This document shows positions 1 through 9,077 of a DNA stretch of 45,085 bases, piece after piece; the first letter of the stretch is position 1; each line of letters begins with the position of its first letter. A program made the translations under genes and the position numbers. The notes under the pieces were generated by a model. That model was not told the DNA's origin, ran no database searches, and worked only from the letters and a program-made list of their open reading frames with translations. The DNA comes from Chryseobacterium sp. (GTDB lineage: Bacteria; Bacteroidota; Bacteroidia; Flavobacteriales; Weeksellaceae). The stretch is taken from assembly GCF_022712095.1 (NCBI RefSeq), contig NZ_JALAHD010000208.1:1-45085 (forward strand), in the 5' to 3' direction.

Positions 1-435
1 ATCATACTCAAATCCTTTACCAATCATAAATTTTATGGCTCTAGATTTTTTCTGATATTCTTTTAATTCTTTTTGTTTAGAAAAATAATCATCATATATC
101 TTTCTTATTACTTTCCGATAATCCTCCTCATCAATTTCATCAAAACATCTGGCAATTAATTTTTCAGCAACCTGCTTTTGCTTAAGATTTCCTTTTATTT
201 TATTTCTTCCCCAGTTTTTAATATAGAACTTTCCTCTTATATAACTTCTGACAAAGCGTTCTTCATTTAAAAAATTCTCTTTTAAAAGGTACAAAATGAT
301 TTCTTCCTTAGCCTCCGGAATTAACATGAATTCTCTCATCTTTTGTTCTACTTCCGCATGACAACGGTCCTGATAAACACAATAGCTGACAAGTTTCTGT
401 TTGATTTCATCAAAAGTGAAAGATTTTTTTTCCAT
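1..435 (-). CDS. recX: RecX family regulatory protein, 3' end cut by window edge
   Basis: This gene is absent from the ORF track because its stop lies outside the window. The reading frame is open from an ATG at 433-435 down to base 1 (145 codons). The translation starts MEKKSFTFDEIKQKLVSYC and contains ENFLNEERFVRSYIRGKF and NWGRNKIKGNLKQK, which match the three-helix repeats of RecX, the small protein that binds RecA filaments and limits their growth. RecX is usually about 150-160 residues, so only the last few are missing. It lies downstream of glyA on the same strand, behind a strong terminator, so it probably has its own promoter, although I see no clear TAnnTTTG box in the 65-base gap. 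The family call is firm; any functional detail is inferred from the family. Confidence 0.88.
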   Translation of the reverse strand, partial: MEKKSFTFDEIKQKLVSYCVYQDRCHAEVEQKMREFMLIPEAKEEIILYLLKENFLNEERFVRSYIRGKFYIKNWGRNKIKGNLKQKQVAEKLIARCFDEIDEEDYRKVIRKIYDDYFSKQKELKEYQKKSRAIKFMIGKGFEYD

Positions 436-450
436 AATCCTATAATGAAA

Positions 451-478
451 AAAGAATGGACAGGTCTGTCCATTCTTT
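451..478 (-). terminator. Intrinsic terminator of glyA
   Basis: The arms AAAGAATGGACAG (451-463) and CTGTCCATTCTTT (466-478) are perfectly complementary. On the minus strand the hairpin is followed by a run of six T, in the direction of glyA transcription. It separates glyA from recX. Confidence 0.85.
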
Positions 479-500
479 ATATTTTCAATTTAAATTGTTA

Positions 501-1766
501 TTAATAATTAAACAAAGCCTTACCCTCCATTAATTCATTTACCTTTTTTCTAACTCCTGTAAGGATATCTTCATTTTTAATATTATCTACCACCTCAGAG
601 ATCAATTCTGCTATAGAATCCATGTCCTGCTCTTTTAATCCACGTGTTGTAATCGCTGCTGTCCCCAATCTGATTCCAGAAGTGGTAAATGGAGATTTAT
701 CATCAAAAGGAACCATATTCTTATTACAGGTAATATCTGCCTTTACCAAAGCTTTTTCTGTTTCCTTTCCGTTTACCCCTTTATTTCTAAGATCTACAAG
801 CATTAAATGGTTATCTGTTCCTCCACTTACAATATCAAAACCTCTGTCGATCATCGCCTTTGATAATGCCTGTGCATTGGATTTAACTTGTTTAGCATAA
901 GTTTCAAATTTCCCATCTAAAGCTTCCCCAAACGCTACAGCTTTACCTGCTATAACATGTTCAAGAGGACCTCCCTGAATTCCCGGGAAAACAGCACCAT
1001 CCAAAACCTGACTCATCATTTTGATTTCTCCTTTTGGAGTTTTATGCCCATAGGTATTTTCAAAGTCTTTCCCCATCATAATCATTCCTCCTCTTGGGCC
1101 TCTCAATGTTTTATGAGTAGTGGTAGTTACTACATGACAATGTTCAAATGGAGAGTTCAATAAACCTTTAGCTACTAATCCTGCAGGATGAGCAATATCT
1201 GCCCAAAGGGTAGCTCCTATTTCATCAGCAATTTCTCTGAATTTAGCATAGTCAAGATCCCTTGAGTACGCAGAAAATCCAGCAATCAGCATCTTAGGCT
1301 TTTCTCTAAGTGCAACTTCTCTCATCTGATTATAATCGATAAGTCCTGATTCTTTTTCTACGCCATAAGAAACCACTTCATACTGAATTCCTGAAAAGTT
1401 TACGGCTGAACCATGAGTCAAGTGACCTCCCATTGAAAGATCCATTCCCATGATTTTATCACCAGGCTTTAAAACTGCAAGATAAATAGCTGCATTAGCC
1501 TGAGAGCCTGAGTGTGGCTGAACATTTACATAATCAACACCAAAAAGCTCTTTTGCTCTGTCAATTGCTAACGTTTCGACCTCATCTACTATTTCACAAC
1601 CTCCATAGTATCTTTTACCCGGATATCCTTCAGCATACTTATTGGTCAACACACTTCCCATTGCCTTCATTACATTTTCAGAAACAAAATTTTCTGAAGC
1701 AATAAGTTCTACCCCATGGGTTTGTCTTTGTCTTTCTTTTTCAATCAGGTCGAAAATTATATCCAT
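501..1766 (-). CDS. glyA: Serine hydroxymethyltransferase
   Basis: This PLP enzyme interconverts serine plus tetrahydrofolate with glycine plus 5,10-methylene-THF, and is the main source of one-carbon units in the cytosol. The 421-residue length is typical. The N-terminal [16 protein letters not shown] block, the YPGKRYYGG loop and the PLP-lysine segment [14 protein letters not shown] are all present. The protein ends in the expected C-terminal domain without truncation. The ATG is preceded, about 30 bases upstream, by a TACATTTG element (1797-1804), which supports this start. It is a monocistronic unit closed by the terminator at 451-478. Confidence 0.97.
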   Translation of the reverse strand: MDIIFDLIEKERQRQTHGVELIASENFVSENVMKAMGSVLTNKYAEGYPGKRYYGGCEIVDEVETLAIDRAKELFGVDYVNVQPHSGSQANAAIYLAVLKPGDKIMGMDLSMGGHLTHGSAVNFSGIQYEVVSYGVEKESGLIDYNQMREVALREKPKMLIAGFSAYSRDLDYAKFREIADEIGATLWADIAHPAGLVAKGLLNSPFEHCHVVTTTTHKTLRGPRGGMIMMGKDFENTYGHKTPKGEIKMMSQVLDGAVFPGIQGGPLEHVIAGKAVAFGEALDGKFETYAKQVKSNAQALSKAMIDRGFDIVSGGTDNHLMLVDLRNKGVNGKETEKALVKADITCNKNMVPFDDKSPFTTSGIRLGTAAITTRGLKEQDMDSIAELISEVVDNIKNEDILTGVRKKVNELMEGKALFNY

Positions 1767-1796
1767 TTTTCTTTTAGTTTTTCAAATTTATCCCCC

Positions 1797-1804
1797 CAAA
1801 TGTA
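1797..1804 (-). promoter_or_regulatory. TAnnTTTG -7 element of glyA
   Basis: The minus strand reads TACATTTG 30 bases upstream of the glyA ATG. This matches the Bacteroidota primary-sigma -7 consensus. No clear -33 TTTG is visible. Confidence 0.6.
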
Positions 1805-1877
1805 CGGAATTTCCCTATAGTTTTAAATATGGATAATCAGGATTTTTTGAATTCAGAATATGTAAACCGTTGAGATT

Positions 1878-2777
1878 TTAAAACTTTTCCTCTACAAGTT
1901 CTTTATTCACTACAGCTCCTGTAAAATTTCCCTGAGCGACAGCATTGGCAACAGATCTCATCATAGTTGTATTATCACCACAAGCAAATACTCCCGGAAT
2001 ATTGGTTTTCTGCATTCCATCAATTTTAAGATGACCATAATCCGTCAATTCACAGCCTAAATCTTCTGTATTTACATTTTGCTCAAAAGGAATTTTTGCA
2101 TAAAGTACTTTAAGAGAAACTTCTTTTCCGTTTTTAAAAATCAATTTTTGAATCTGCCCGTTTTTATGTTCCATCTTTTCAATTTCATCTTCAATAATCT
2201 TAATGCTTCTTTTATTTAATTTTTCAAACTGTTCTCTGCTTAAGGTGGATTTACCATTAGTAAATAAAGTCAAATCTTCGGTTAAATTGAAAACCAATTT
2301 TGAAAAATCAAAAGCCATATCACCATTGGATAGAATTCCCGTCACTTCATTTTTCACTTCATAGCCATGACAATATGGACAGTGTAAAACAGAAATACCC
2401 CAACATTCGGCAAATCCATGAATATCAGGCATAATATCTTTAATTCCAGATGCCAATATTAATTTTCCAGCAAAAAACTTCCTGCCAGCTTTTGTCTCTA
2501 CTTCAAAATCTTCAGAAGTTTTTTTCATTTTGAGCACTTCCTCATTGATAATTTTTATTGTAGGATACTTTTCCACTTGTTCTCTTGCCAAGTCTGAAAT
2601 TTCTTTCGGAGTTTTTCCGTCGTGTGTAATAAAATTGTGAGAATGTGGAGTCTGTCTGTTACAAGGCTTTTCACCATCAATGATCAACACTTCCCTTAAT
2701 GATCTCCCTAAGGACATTCCAGCAGATAATCCTGCATAACTTCCTCCTATAATGATAACTTCAAAATTACTTTCCAT
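1878..2777 (-). CDS. Thioredoxin-reductase-like FAD-dependent oxidoreductase
   Basis: A 299-residue flavoprotein. The N-terminal FAD dinucleotide motif is IIIGGSYAGLSAG (residues 8-20). A redox CxxC lies at C133/C136 in HCPYCHGYE, and the C-terminal FAD motif is GVFACGDNTT. This is the architecture of low-molecular-weight thioredoxin reductases, but the CPYC pair replaces the usual CATC. The NADPH-binding GxGxxA motif is degenerate (LSNGDMAFDF). It belongs to the broader TrxR-like group that includes dithiol oxidases of the GliT/HlmI type, so the true partner may not be thioredoxin. No thioredoxin gene is adjacent. A TANNTTTA-like box (2800-2807) precedes the ATG. Confidence 0.82.
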   Translation of the reverse strand: MESNFEVIIIGGSYAGLSAGMSLGRSLREVLIIDGEKPCNRQTPHSHNFITHDGKTPKEISDLAREQVEKYPTIKIINEEVLKMKKTSEDFEVETKAGRKFFAGKLILASGIKDIMPDIHGFAECWGISVLHCPYCHGYEVKNEVTGILSNGDMAFDFSKLVFNLTEDLTLFTNGKSTLSREQFEKLNKRSIKIIEDEIEKMEHKNGQIQKLIFKNGKEVSLKVLYAKIPFEQNVNTEDLGCELTDYGHLKIDGMQKTNIPGVFACGDNTTMMRSVANAVAQGNFTGAVVNKELVEEKF

Positions 2778-2799
2778 TACACGTTATTTTAATAATGGG

Positions 2800-2807
2800 T
2801 AAAGTTA
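2800..2807 (-). promoter_or_regulatory. Possible -7 element of the TrxR-like gene
   Basis: The minus strand reads TAACTTTA, one base off TAnnTTTG, 22 bases upstream of the ATG at 2777. The rest of the 224-base gap (2778-3001) shows no gene and no convincing hairpin. Confidence 0.35.
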
Positions 2808-3001
2808 ATATAAATATTCATTAATGCAATAATGTTGCAATAATATCATTAAGTTTTATTGGCTCTCCTTTGGAAAATTTCGCCTGTCCTATTTCGTCTT
2901 TCAATTTTCCCAGCCTTTCACTCCTGTTCAATCTTTATCGAGACCATTGTTTTGATCCTAAAATATATTTTTATTATACTGATCATTCTATATAATATCT
3001 C

Positions 3002-3523
3002 TTACTTTGAGTTCAACAGTTGATTAATAGTATTTCTGAGCATACTCTTTACTACTATGAAATGAAACGGCATAATAGTATAAAAATATACATACCCAAG
3101 CCAATTATGAAAATGAACAACTGTCGTTAATGTAATTCGTTTCAGATTATTTTCTTCATTTGAAATTCTCATAGATAAATAGGCTTTCAAATGACTATCA
3201 TTTAATAATAATACTGTTTCATTGGGTGTTTTATCTACTACAGAGACTATATTATAGCTTCCACCTTGCTTTATACACTCTATAAAACCATAGATACTTT
3301 CGTTATCAGCAGACTTTAGACCAAACGGACTTACAAGTATATTACGGATTTTAAACAGATTTCTAACCCATCCGTTTTCCATTCCCCAAAATGCAATTTG
3401 TAAATCATCTGGTGTGATGGTATCCATAAGAGGAACCTTACACTCAAACACATCTGAATAGTTAGCCGGAAGATATTTACTAACTACAGATTCTTTATCT
3501 ATAATTGTCTTTCTTATTTTCAT
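3002..3523 (-). CDS. DUF2867 domain-containing protein
   Basis: A 173-residue protein. It carries the DUF2867 signature of a GWVRNLFKIRN segment, an FGLKS segment and a C-terminal block FHNWLGYVYFYTIMPFHFIVV. DUF2867 is often found as the C-terminal domain of SDR epimerases or as a stand-alone protein. Its biochemical role is unknown. Its start codon overlaps the TetR stop (ATGA at 3520-3523), so the two genes are translationally coupled and almost certainly co-regulated. No terminator hairpin is visible after the stop. Confidence 0.8.
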   Translation of the reverse strand: MKIRKTIIDKESVVSKYLPANYSDVFECKVPLMDTITPDDLQIAFWGMENGWVRNLFKIRNILVSPFGLKSADNESIYGFIECIKQGGSYNIVSVVDKTPNETVLLLNDSHLKAYLSMRISNEENNLKRITLTTVVHFHNWLGYVYFYTIMPFHFIVVKSMLRNTINQLLNSK

Positions 3524-4047
3524 TGATCAATAGAATGATGTTTATAAAAAGTTTCTAAATCTTCCTTTGGAAGAGTAGGTAATAAATATTGTAAACCTAT
3601 CAATGTTCCATACCTTAGCAGAGCACTGTGTTTACTTTCTTCCACTCCACAACCTAATTGAATATTTAAATTGAAAAGATATTCCAGACGCATTGCATCT
3701 ACCTTGGCTAAATAGTGCTTAACAGTCAAATTAGAAAAACTCCATGCACGGATGACAGATTCCATTCCATATGAAGCAGAATATGCCAAGTAATTTAATA
3801 GATTTTGTTTCTCATTAGCATCGGCTAATTGTTCTGTCTTTTTGATGAAATCAGTAGTATTTATTTCTTGCCAGTATTTCATCAGGGCATCAATATACAT
3901 TTCTATATTTTTGAAATGATGATAAAATGAGCCTTTGGTAATTTTCAATAAAGAACAAAGATGATCAATAGTAATCCGCTGATACCCGTCGTTTATTAAT
4001 ACTTCCAATCCTTTTTCCAGCCAATCTGTTTTTTCCGTTTTTTTCAT
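3520..4047 (-). CDS. TetR/AcrR family transcriptional regulator
   Basis: A 175-residue protein with an N-terminal TetR helix-turn-helix (about residues 9-55, including ITIDHLCSLLKITKGSFYHHF) and a divergent helical ligand-binding C-terminus. It is the first gene of a two-gene operon with the DUF2867 protein. A 29-base inverted repeat lies 13 bases upstream of its ATG and overlaps a putative -7 box, which points to autorepression. I found no copy of that operator at the efflux-pump promoter, so the sequence gives no evidence that it controls the neighbouring pump. The ligand is unknown. Confidence 0.92.
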   Translation of the reverse strand: MKKTEKTDWLEKGLEVLINDGYQRITIDHLCSLLKITKGSFYHHFKNIEMYIDALMKYWQEINTTDFIKKTEQLADANEKQNLLNYLAYSASYGMESVIRAWSFSNLTVKHYLAKVDAMRLEYLFNLNIQLGCGVEESKHSALLRYGTLIGLQYLLPTLPKEDLETFYKHHSIDQ

Positions 4048-4060
4048 TTTTTATTTTTCT

Positions 4061-4089
4061 TTTACATACCATACAATATGGTATGTAAA
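4061..4089. promoter_or_regulatory. Operator: 13-bp perfect inverted repeat before the TetR gene
   Basis: The arms TTTACATACCATA (4061-4073) and TATGGTATGTAAA (4077-4089) are exactly complementary around a CAA spacer. On the minus strand the outer arm overlaps TATATTTA (4086-4093), a near-consensus -7 element. Bound repressor would therefore block the promoter of the TetR/DUF2867 operon. Confidence 0.8.
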
Positions 4090-4120
4090 TATAAGTATAT
4101 TTATTGAAATGAATTTAATC

Positions 4121-4149
4121 AAAAAAATCCCGGAATTTCTTCCGGGATT
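4121..4149 (-). terminator. Intrinsic terminator of the efflux operon
   Basis: The stem AATCCCGGAA / TTCCGGGATT (4126-4135 / 4140-4149) with a 4-base loop is followed on the minus strand by a T run. It closes the operon just after the HlyD gene and isolates it from the TetR operon. Confidence 0.88.
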
Positions 4150-4174
4150 ACACTGAATTTATAGTGTTAGTTTA

Positions 4175-5368
4175 TTATTTCTGTTTTGCTTTAAGCTCTT
4201 CTTTATCTTTATCCGAAGGATTCCAAACTTTCACTTCCGAATCTTTTGTAATCCCGGAAAGAATCTGAACGTTGATCCCGTCACTAGCACCCAGCTTTAC
4301 ATAAACCTTTTTAAATTTTCCATCAGGCTGTTTTACCTCAACAAATGGAACATCTTTTCCTTTATTTTTCTCATACTGTACCAATGATTCATCCAATAAC
4401 AGGGCATTTTTCTGAGAACTTAAAACAATTTCTCCATTCGCAGAGAAACCTGCTCTGATATATTCGTTGTTTGGATTATAAACATCTCCTTCTACCGGGA
4501 ACTTAATCGTTCCATTGTTATCTTTTCCTTTTGGCGCAATCATAGTCAATCTTCCGGAGAACTTCTTGTTCTGTAAGGCTCCGATAACGATATTCATATC
4601 CATTCCCTGCTGTAGCTTTCCTGCCTGAGCTTCATCAATTTCTCCTTCAAAGATCAATGAATTAAGATCTGCAATAGAACAAATTGTAGTTCCGGCATTA
4701 AAAGAATTAGCTTCAATCACCTGACTTCCTACCTTTACAGGTACTTCTAAAACAGTTCCGGCAGCTTTAGAACGAATCTGTGTTGTAGCCAGATTCTGTA
4801 ATTCAGGAATCACACCCGTTTTCACAATCTGCAAGTTCTTCTGGGCAGTTGCCAATTGCTGATATGCATTTTTAAGAGCCTGATCCATTGAATATAGCTG
4901 TTGTTGAGAGTTAAGATACTCCTGCTTAGAGATTACTCCTTGATTATATAATTTCTGCTGCATAGCAAACTGCTTCTGCATATTATCCACATTCATTTTT
5001 GCATTATTAATCTGCAACTGGGAATTCTGAACATTTTGCTGGGCATTATTCACTTCTGCTACATTGGGAATGATCCTCACAGTAGCAATAAGTTGTCCTG
5101 CCGCCACCTTATCTCCTTCATCCACTAAAATCTTATCGATAATTCCGGCGATATTAGGTTTGATTTCAATTTCTTCTTTGGGAACAATTTTTCCTGTGGC
5201 CATCACTTTATCATCCATATTCTGAACGGTAGGTTTTCTGGTTAGGAAAGCTTCACTTTCTTTAGAATTGGATTTGATAAGATAACTTATACCGGAAAAC
5301 AATGCCAGTAACAACAAAAGTCCTAAAAATATATAAATGACTTTTTTCCAGCTAAACTTCTTTTTCAT
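4175..5368 (-). CDS. HlyD/MacA-type periplasmic efflux adaptor
   Basis: A 397-residue membrane-fusion protein. It has an N-terminal membrane anchor (about residues 8-28, IYIFLGLLLLLALFSGISYLI). A lipoyl/barrel-sandwich half follows (about 60-95), then a long Q/N-rich coiled-coil hairpin (about 105-190, NAQQNVQNSQLQINNAKMN), and then the second lipoyl and beta-barrel parts. It should link the inner-membrane MacB-type permeases to an outer-membrane TolC-like channel. No TolC gene is present here, so the channel must be encoded elsewhere. It is the last gene of the operon, 41 bases after the preceding permease. The substrate cannot be told from sequence. Confidence 0.9.
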   Translation of the reverse strand: MKKKFSWKKVIYIFLGLLLLLALFSGISYLIKSNSKESEAFLTRKPTVQNMDDKVMATGKIVPKEEIEIKPNIAGIIDKILVDEGDKVAAGQLIATVRIIPNVAEVNNAQQNVQNSQLQINNAKMNVDNMQKQFAMQQKLYNQGVISKQEYLNSQQQLYSMDQALKNAYQQLATAQKNLQIVKTGVIPELQNLATTQIRSKAAGTVLEVPVKVGSQVIEANSFNAGTTICSIADLNSLIFEGEIDEAQAGKLQQGMDMNIVIGALQNKKFSGRLTMIAPKGKDNNGTIKFPVEGDVYNPNNEYIRAGFSANGEIVLSSQKNALLLDESLVQYEKNKGKDVPFVEVKQPDGKFKKVYVKLGASDGINVQILSGITKDSEVKVWNPSDKDKEELKAKQK

Positions 5369-5409
5369 GTATCTAGTTTATTTATTTTAATATTGATTAT
5401 TTTAAATAA

Positions 5410-6681
5410 TTATTCTGTTCTCAGCGCTTCAATCGGACGGATCTTAACGGCTCTCTGTGCCGGGATCATTCCTATGATTAATCCAAGAATTACCATTACA
5501 GCCATTGCTCCAAATACGTTTCCATAATTAACGGTAGGATTATAAAAAGGAAAGGCATCCTGATTCTGAGTTACCGTATTCAGAATCATAAGAAGGAAGA
5601 TTCCGGAAATAAATCCAATTAATCCAGATGAAAGCGTAATAACAACACTTTCCAACAGTATCTGATTCCTCACTTCGGAGGGCTTGGCTCCTAATGCTCT
5701 TCGGATCCCTATTTCTTTCGTTCTTTCTTTTACAGTAATTAATAAGATATTGGAAATAGCAATTACTCCCGCAAGAATGGTTAAAGTTCCTACAACAATG
5801 GTAAGAAGCTGCATTCCGCTTAAGAACCCTGTTAGCTTTCCAAATTCTTTTCCAAGATTGAAACTTCCGAAGGCATTCGTATCTTCAGGAGAAACCTTAT
5901 TTTTAAGCTTAAGAGTCTGTTTTATTTTCTCTTCTACGACATTCAGATCAGCATTAGGTTTACTTACAATAGCAAACATATCGATCTCATCTCCGGCATT
6001 ATACATTTTAGTATAAGTAGAAAGTGGAATAAACACTGTACGGTCATTCTCAAAACCACCCCCTTTCTTTACCCTGAAAACTCCGACAATATTGAAGAAA
6101 ATACCTTTTATATTAATGGATTTCCCTACCGGGTTTTCTTTCTTTTTAGCATCAAAAAAGTTGTTATATACCTCTTCCCCTATTACTGCTACATTTTTAT
6201 TTCCCGAAACATCAGCATCATTGATATAGCGTCCGAAAATAAGTTTCTTTTCTGATATCTTATTTCCCACAGGATAATCTCCCGTAAGAGAATAGGTAGC
6301 ATTTTTACCATTTCTTGACATAGATTCTCCTGCTGTCCCTGTAAAACTCCCTCTCGCATTTTGTGGAGATATATAATCTATTTCCGGAATTTTATTCTTC
6401 AGCATTTCAATATCCGGCAGATTAAGGTGCAGATTTCTTCCTTTTGGAAAACCATCATAGGGAATAGAAGTATTCTGTGCCCATAAAAAAATAGAATTGG
6501 TAGCAAATCCTGAAAATAATTTATTAAAACCATTTTCCATTCCTTTTGCGGCGCCTAACAATGTCACATATAAAAACATTCCCCATCCTACTCCAATCAT
6601 GGTAAGGAAAGTACGGAGTTTATTATTTTTCAGTGAATAATAAATTTCCTGCCAGGTATCTTTTTTAAATAAGATGTTCAC
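5410..6681 (-). CDS. MacB-type ABC transporter permease (second copy)
   Basis: A 423-residue FtsX/MacB permease. It has one N-terminal membrane helix (about 20-45), a large periplasmic MacB_PCD domain, and three C-terminal helices forming the FtsX domain (about 290-415). It carries the typical coupling segment VKERTKEIGIRRALGAKPSEV and ends RAVKIRPIEALRTE. It lies 57 bases after a paralogous permease of similar length and layout, so the pump is probably a heterodimer. MacB-type pumps drive conformational mechanotransmission rather than carrying substrate through the membrane. Exported compounds could be antibiotics, peptides or lipids. Confidence 0.9.
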   Translation of the reverse strand: MNILFKKDTWQEIYYSLKNNKLRTFLTMIGVGWGMFLYVTLLGAAKGMENGFNKLFSGFATNSIFLWAQNTSIPYDGFPKGRNLHLNLPDIEMLKNKIPEIDYISPQNARGSFTGTAGESMSRNGKNATYSLTGDYPVGNKISEKKLIFGRYINDADVSGNKNVAVIGEEVYNNFFDAKKKENPVGKSINIKGIFFNIVGVFRVKKGGGFENDRTVFIPLSTYTKMYNAGDEIDMFAIVSKPNADLNVVEEKIKQTLKLKNKVSPEDTNAFGSFNLGKEFGKLTGFLSGMQLLTIVVGTLTILAGVIAISNILLITVKERTKEIGIRRALGAKPSEVRNQILLESVVITLSSGLIGFISGIFLLMILNTVTQNQDAFPFYNPTVNYGNVFGAMAVMVILGLIIGMIPAQRAVKIRPIEALRTE

Positions 6682-6738
6682 TTCTAGTTTGGGTTATAAG
6701 TTATTTAATCAATTTTATCTCACCTCAGGTTAATCCTG

Positions 6739-7968
6739 TTATTCTGTTCTTAAAGCTTCGATAGGTTTAATTTTGGAAGCTCTGTATGCAGGTACGAATC
6801 CGGCTATAAGACCTGAAAATACCAAAGCGATAAATGCCATAAAAATTTCGCCTCCACCTACACTCGGGTTGACAATAAAGAACTCTTCGAGCCTGTTTCC
6901 TATCAGGTTTAAGGCAAGTACACCCAATCCTACTCCTATCAATCCGGAAACTACTGTAATCACAACACTTTCCTGAACAATCAGTGCTACAATACTCTTA
7001 GGTTTAGCCCCGATTGCTTTTCGGACTCCTATTTCTTTGGTTCTTTCTTTTACAATATACACCATGATATTACTGATACCAATAATTCCTGCTAATAGAG
7101 TTCCCAACCCAATGAAAGTAACAATCCCTGTAAGAACTGCCATAAACACGAAAGTATCATTCATATTCTGGGCATTATTCCATATACGAACAGCATTTTC
7201 ATCATCGGGAGATACATTCTTTCTTGCCTTTAATTGATCTTTAAGCTCATCCCCATATTTAATAGCCTCCTGAGGACTAAGGTTTTCATTATAAGCAATA
7301 TATACTGTACTTACTGTATCAGATCCCTTTTTCATTTGTTGCAAAGTGGTGATAGGAACAGTAATATGCCTTTCGTCCCAGTCTCCTCCATCATCAGAAA
7401 AGACTCCGACCACTTTAAACATGGTTCCGTTTATATCAAGATCTTTTCCTACAGGACTCCCGTTTTTAATAAGGTCCCTCTGTACCATTCTCCCGATCAC
7501 TGCAACATTTTGCTTACGTTCAAGATCATTGGGAGTAAGATATCTTCCTTCCAATATTTTACGGTTTTCTATATATTGTTCTCCCGTATCTGCTCCGTTA
7601 ATTTGATAACTTCCACTTTCTTTCCCATATTTAACCATTAAATTGGAAGTGTATCTTGGAGTAGAATATCCTACTTTTTCTTTATCTGAGCCAATGAGGA
7701 AATCATAATCGTCATTATTCATGGTAACCGTTCTGTCAGATTGAAGTCCGTTATAAGCAACAGTTGTCTTCCCTGTAAAAATTGAAATAAGATTTTGGGC
7801 ATCTCTTGCAAAACCTTGTGTAAATGCATTTTGAAGACCTTTTCCAATTCCAAATAAAACGATAAAAATAAATAACCCTAAAGCCACTGTAAAACCTGAC
7901 AGGACAGTCCGCAATACATTACTGCGAATAGAACTGAATATTTCCTGCCAACGATCTAAGTCAAACAT
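6739..7968 (-). CDS. MacB-type ABC transporter permease (first copy)
   Basis: A 409-residue permease paralogous to its downstream neighbour. It has an N-terminal helix (about 19-42), a periplasmic MacB_PCD domain with the VAVIGRMVQRDL block, and an FtsX domain with VKERTKEIGVRKAIGAKPKS and the ending ASKIKPIEALRTE. The two permeases share layout and end motifs but are clearly diverged in the periplasmic part. That fits an old duplication and a heterodimeric pump. It begins 30 bases after the ATPase gene in the same operon. Confidence 0.9.
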   Translation of the reverse strand: MFDLDRWQEIFSSIRSNVLRTVLSGFTVALGLFIFIVLFGIGKGLQNAFTQGFARDAQNLISIFTGKTTVAYNGLQSDRTVTMNNDDYDFLIGSDKEKVGYSTPRYTSNLMVKYGKESGSYQINGADTGEQYIENRKILEGRYLTPNDLERKQNVAVIGRMVQRDLIKNGSPVGKDLDINGTMFKVVGVFSDDGGDWDERHITVPITTLQQMKKGSDTVSTVYIAYNENLSPQEAIKYGDELKDQLKARKNVSPDDENAVRIWNNAQNMNDTFVFMAVLTGIVTFIGLGTLLAGIIGISNIMVYIVKERTKEIGVRKAIGAKPKSIVALIVQESVVITVVSGLIGVGLGVLALNLIGNRLEEFFIVNPSVGGGEIFMAFIALVFSGLIAGFVPAYRASKIKPIEALRTE

Positions 7969-7998
7969 GTTATTAATTTAAGTATTAAAATCTGGCTT

Positions 7999-8688
7999 CT
8001 ATAAAACAATTTGCTTTATGAATTCATCACTTTCTATAATTCCGTCTTTAAGCACCACATTTCTTTTAGTCTGGGCAGCAACATCAGGTTCATGAGTAAC
8101 TACTATAATGGTTTTTCCATCATTATTAATCTCCTGAAGTAGTTTCATAATATCAAACGTTGTTTTGGAATCCAATGCTCCGGTAGGTTCATCGGCAAGA
8201 ATTACTTTAGGATCTGTAATAAGAGCACGGGCAATAGCAACCCTCTGCTTCTGTCCTCCTGATAATTCATTCGGAAGGTGATTCGCCCATTGTCCTAAAC
8301 CTACTTTTTCAAGATATTCCAGTGCTTTCTGATTTCTTTCTTTCCGGGGAACGTTCTGATAGTACAAAGGTAATGCTACATTATCCAATGCCGTTTTATA
8401 TCCTATAAGATTAAAAGACTGGAAAATAAAACCTAAAAACTTACTTCTGTATTCAGCAGCTTTCACCTCTGATAAATGCTCAATAGGAACATTATCCAGT
8501 TCGTAAGTTCCTGAATCCTTTTCATCAAGTATTCCTATGATATTAAGCAACGTAGACTTCCCTGATCCCGAACTTCCCATAATGGAGACAAATTCCCCTT
8601 CGGAAATATTTAGGTTTATACCTTTGAGAACATGCAACTTACTTTTGCCTGTATCATATGATTTATGTAAATTCTGAATTACTAACAT
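7999..8688 (-). CDS. MacB/LolD-type ABC transporter ATP-binding protein
   Basis: A 229-residue stand-alone nucleotide-binding domain. Walker A is GSSGSGKST (about 39-47), the Q-loop lies in [10 protein letters not shown], the signature is [15 protein letters not shown], Walker B is [12 protein letters not shown], and the switch histidine is in VVTHE. This fits the LolD/MacB subclass of type VII ABC systems. It is the first gene of the four-gene export operon. ATP hydrolysis here would drive the two permeases and the HlyD adaptor. Confidence 0.95.
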   Translation of the reverse strand: MLVIQNLHKSYDTGKSKLHVLKGINLNISEGEFVSIMGSSGSGKSTLLNIIGILDEKDSGTYELDNVPIEHLSEVKAAEYRSKFLGFIFQSFNLIGYKTALDNVALPLYYQNVPRKERNQKALEYLEKVGLGQWANHLPNELSGGQKQRVAIARALITDPKVILADEPTGALDSKTTFDIMKLLQEINNDGKTIIVVTHEPDVAAQTKRNVVLKDGIIESDEFIKQIVL

Positions 8689-8967
8689 TAAGTGATTTCG
8701 ATTTTAATACTCAATAAGTAGTAGATAATTCCAATTTGTTACAAGAATAATAATTTCTGTCAGTAAATCATTGTTTAACATAAAACTAACTAATTAACAG
8801 AATTTTACAAAATATTGTTTAATCTACAACCTTGAATTTTGAGTATTTATTTTCTTAAGTACCGTCTATCTCCATATCAGAGCAAGATTCGTGTAAATGT
8901 GGAAAACTTTTAGACTTAAAACTCAGTTAATTAGTATTTCTCCCTTTCAGAATCAGATCTAGTTTTC

Positions 8968-8975
8968 TAACTTTG
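8968..8975 (+). promoter_or_regulatory. TAnnTTTG -7 element of nrdB
   Basis: TAACTTTG matches the consensus exactly. A start shortly downstream would give an unusually long leader of about 130 bases before the nrdB ATG, and that leader holds the DnaA box. Confidence 0.5.
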
Positions 8976-9068
8976 TGGTTCACGTATGATAAAAAATACA
9001 TTAGTATTCTGTTAATAAATCTAAAGCCTAAACAGCTAAAAACCAGAAAATTAGAATTGTATAAACCT

Positions 9069-9077
9069 TTATCCACA
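9069..9077 (+). promoter_or_regulatory. Consensus DnaA box in the nrdB leader
   Basis: TTATCCACA is identical to the high-affinity DnaA box and lies 36 bases upstream of the nrdB ATG. E. coli nrdAB is known to be controlled by DnaA boxes in its promoter region, so this placement is suggestive. A single 9-mer can occur by chance. Confidence 0.5.

Noticed and set aside
4061-4089. TetR operator as a regulator of the efflux pump
   Set aside because: No second copy of the palindrome is found upstream of the pump ATPase gene (8689-9112), and a strong terminator separates the two operons.
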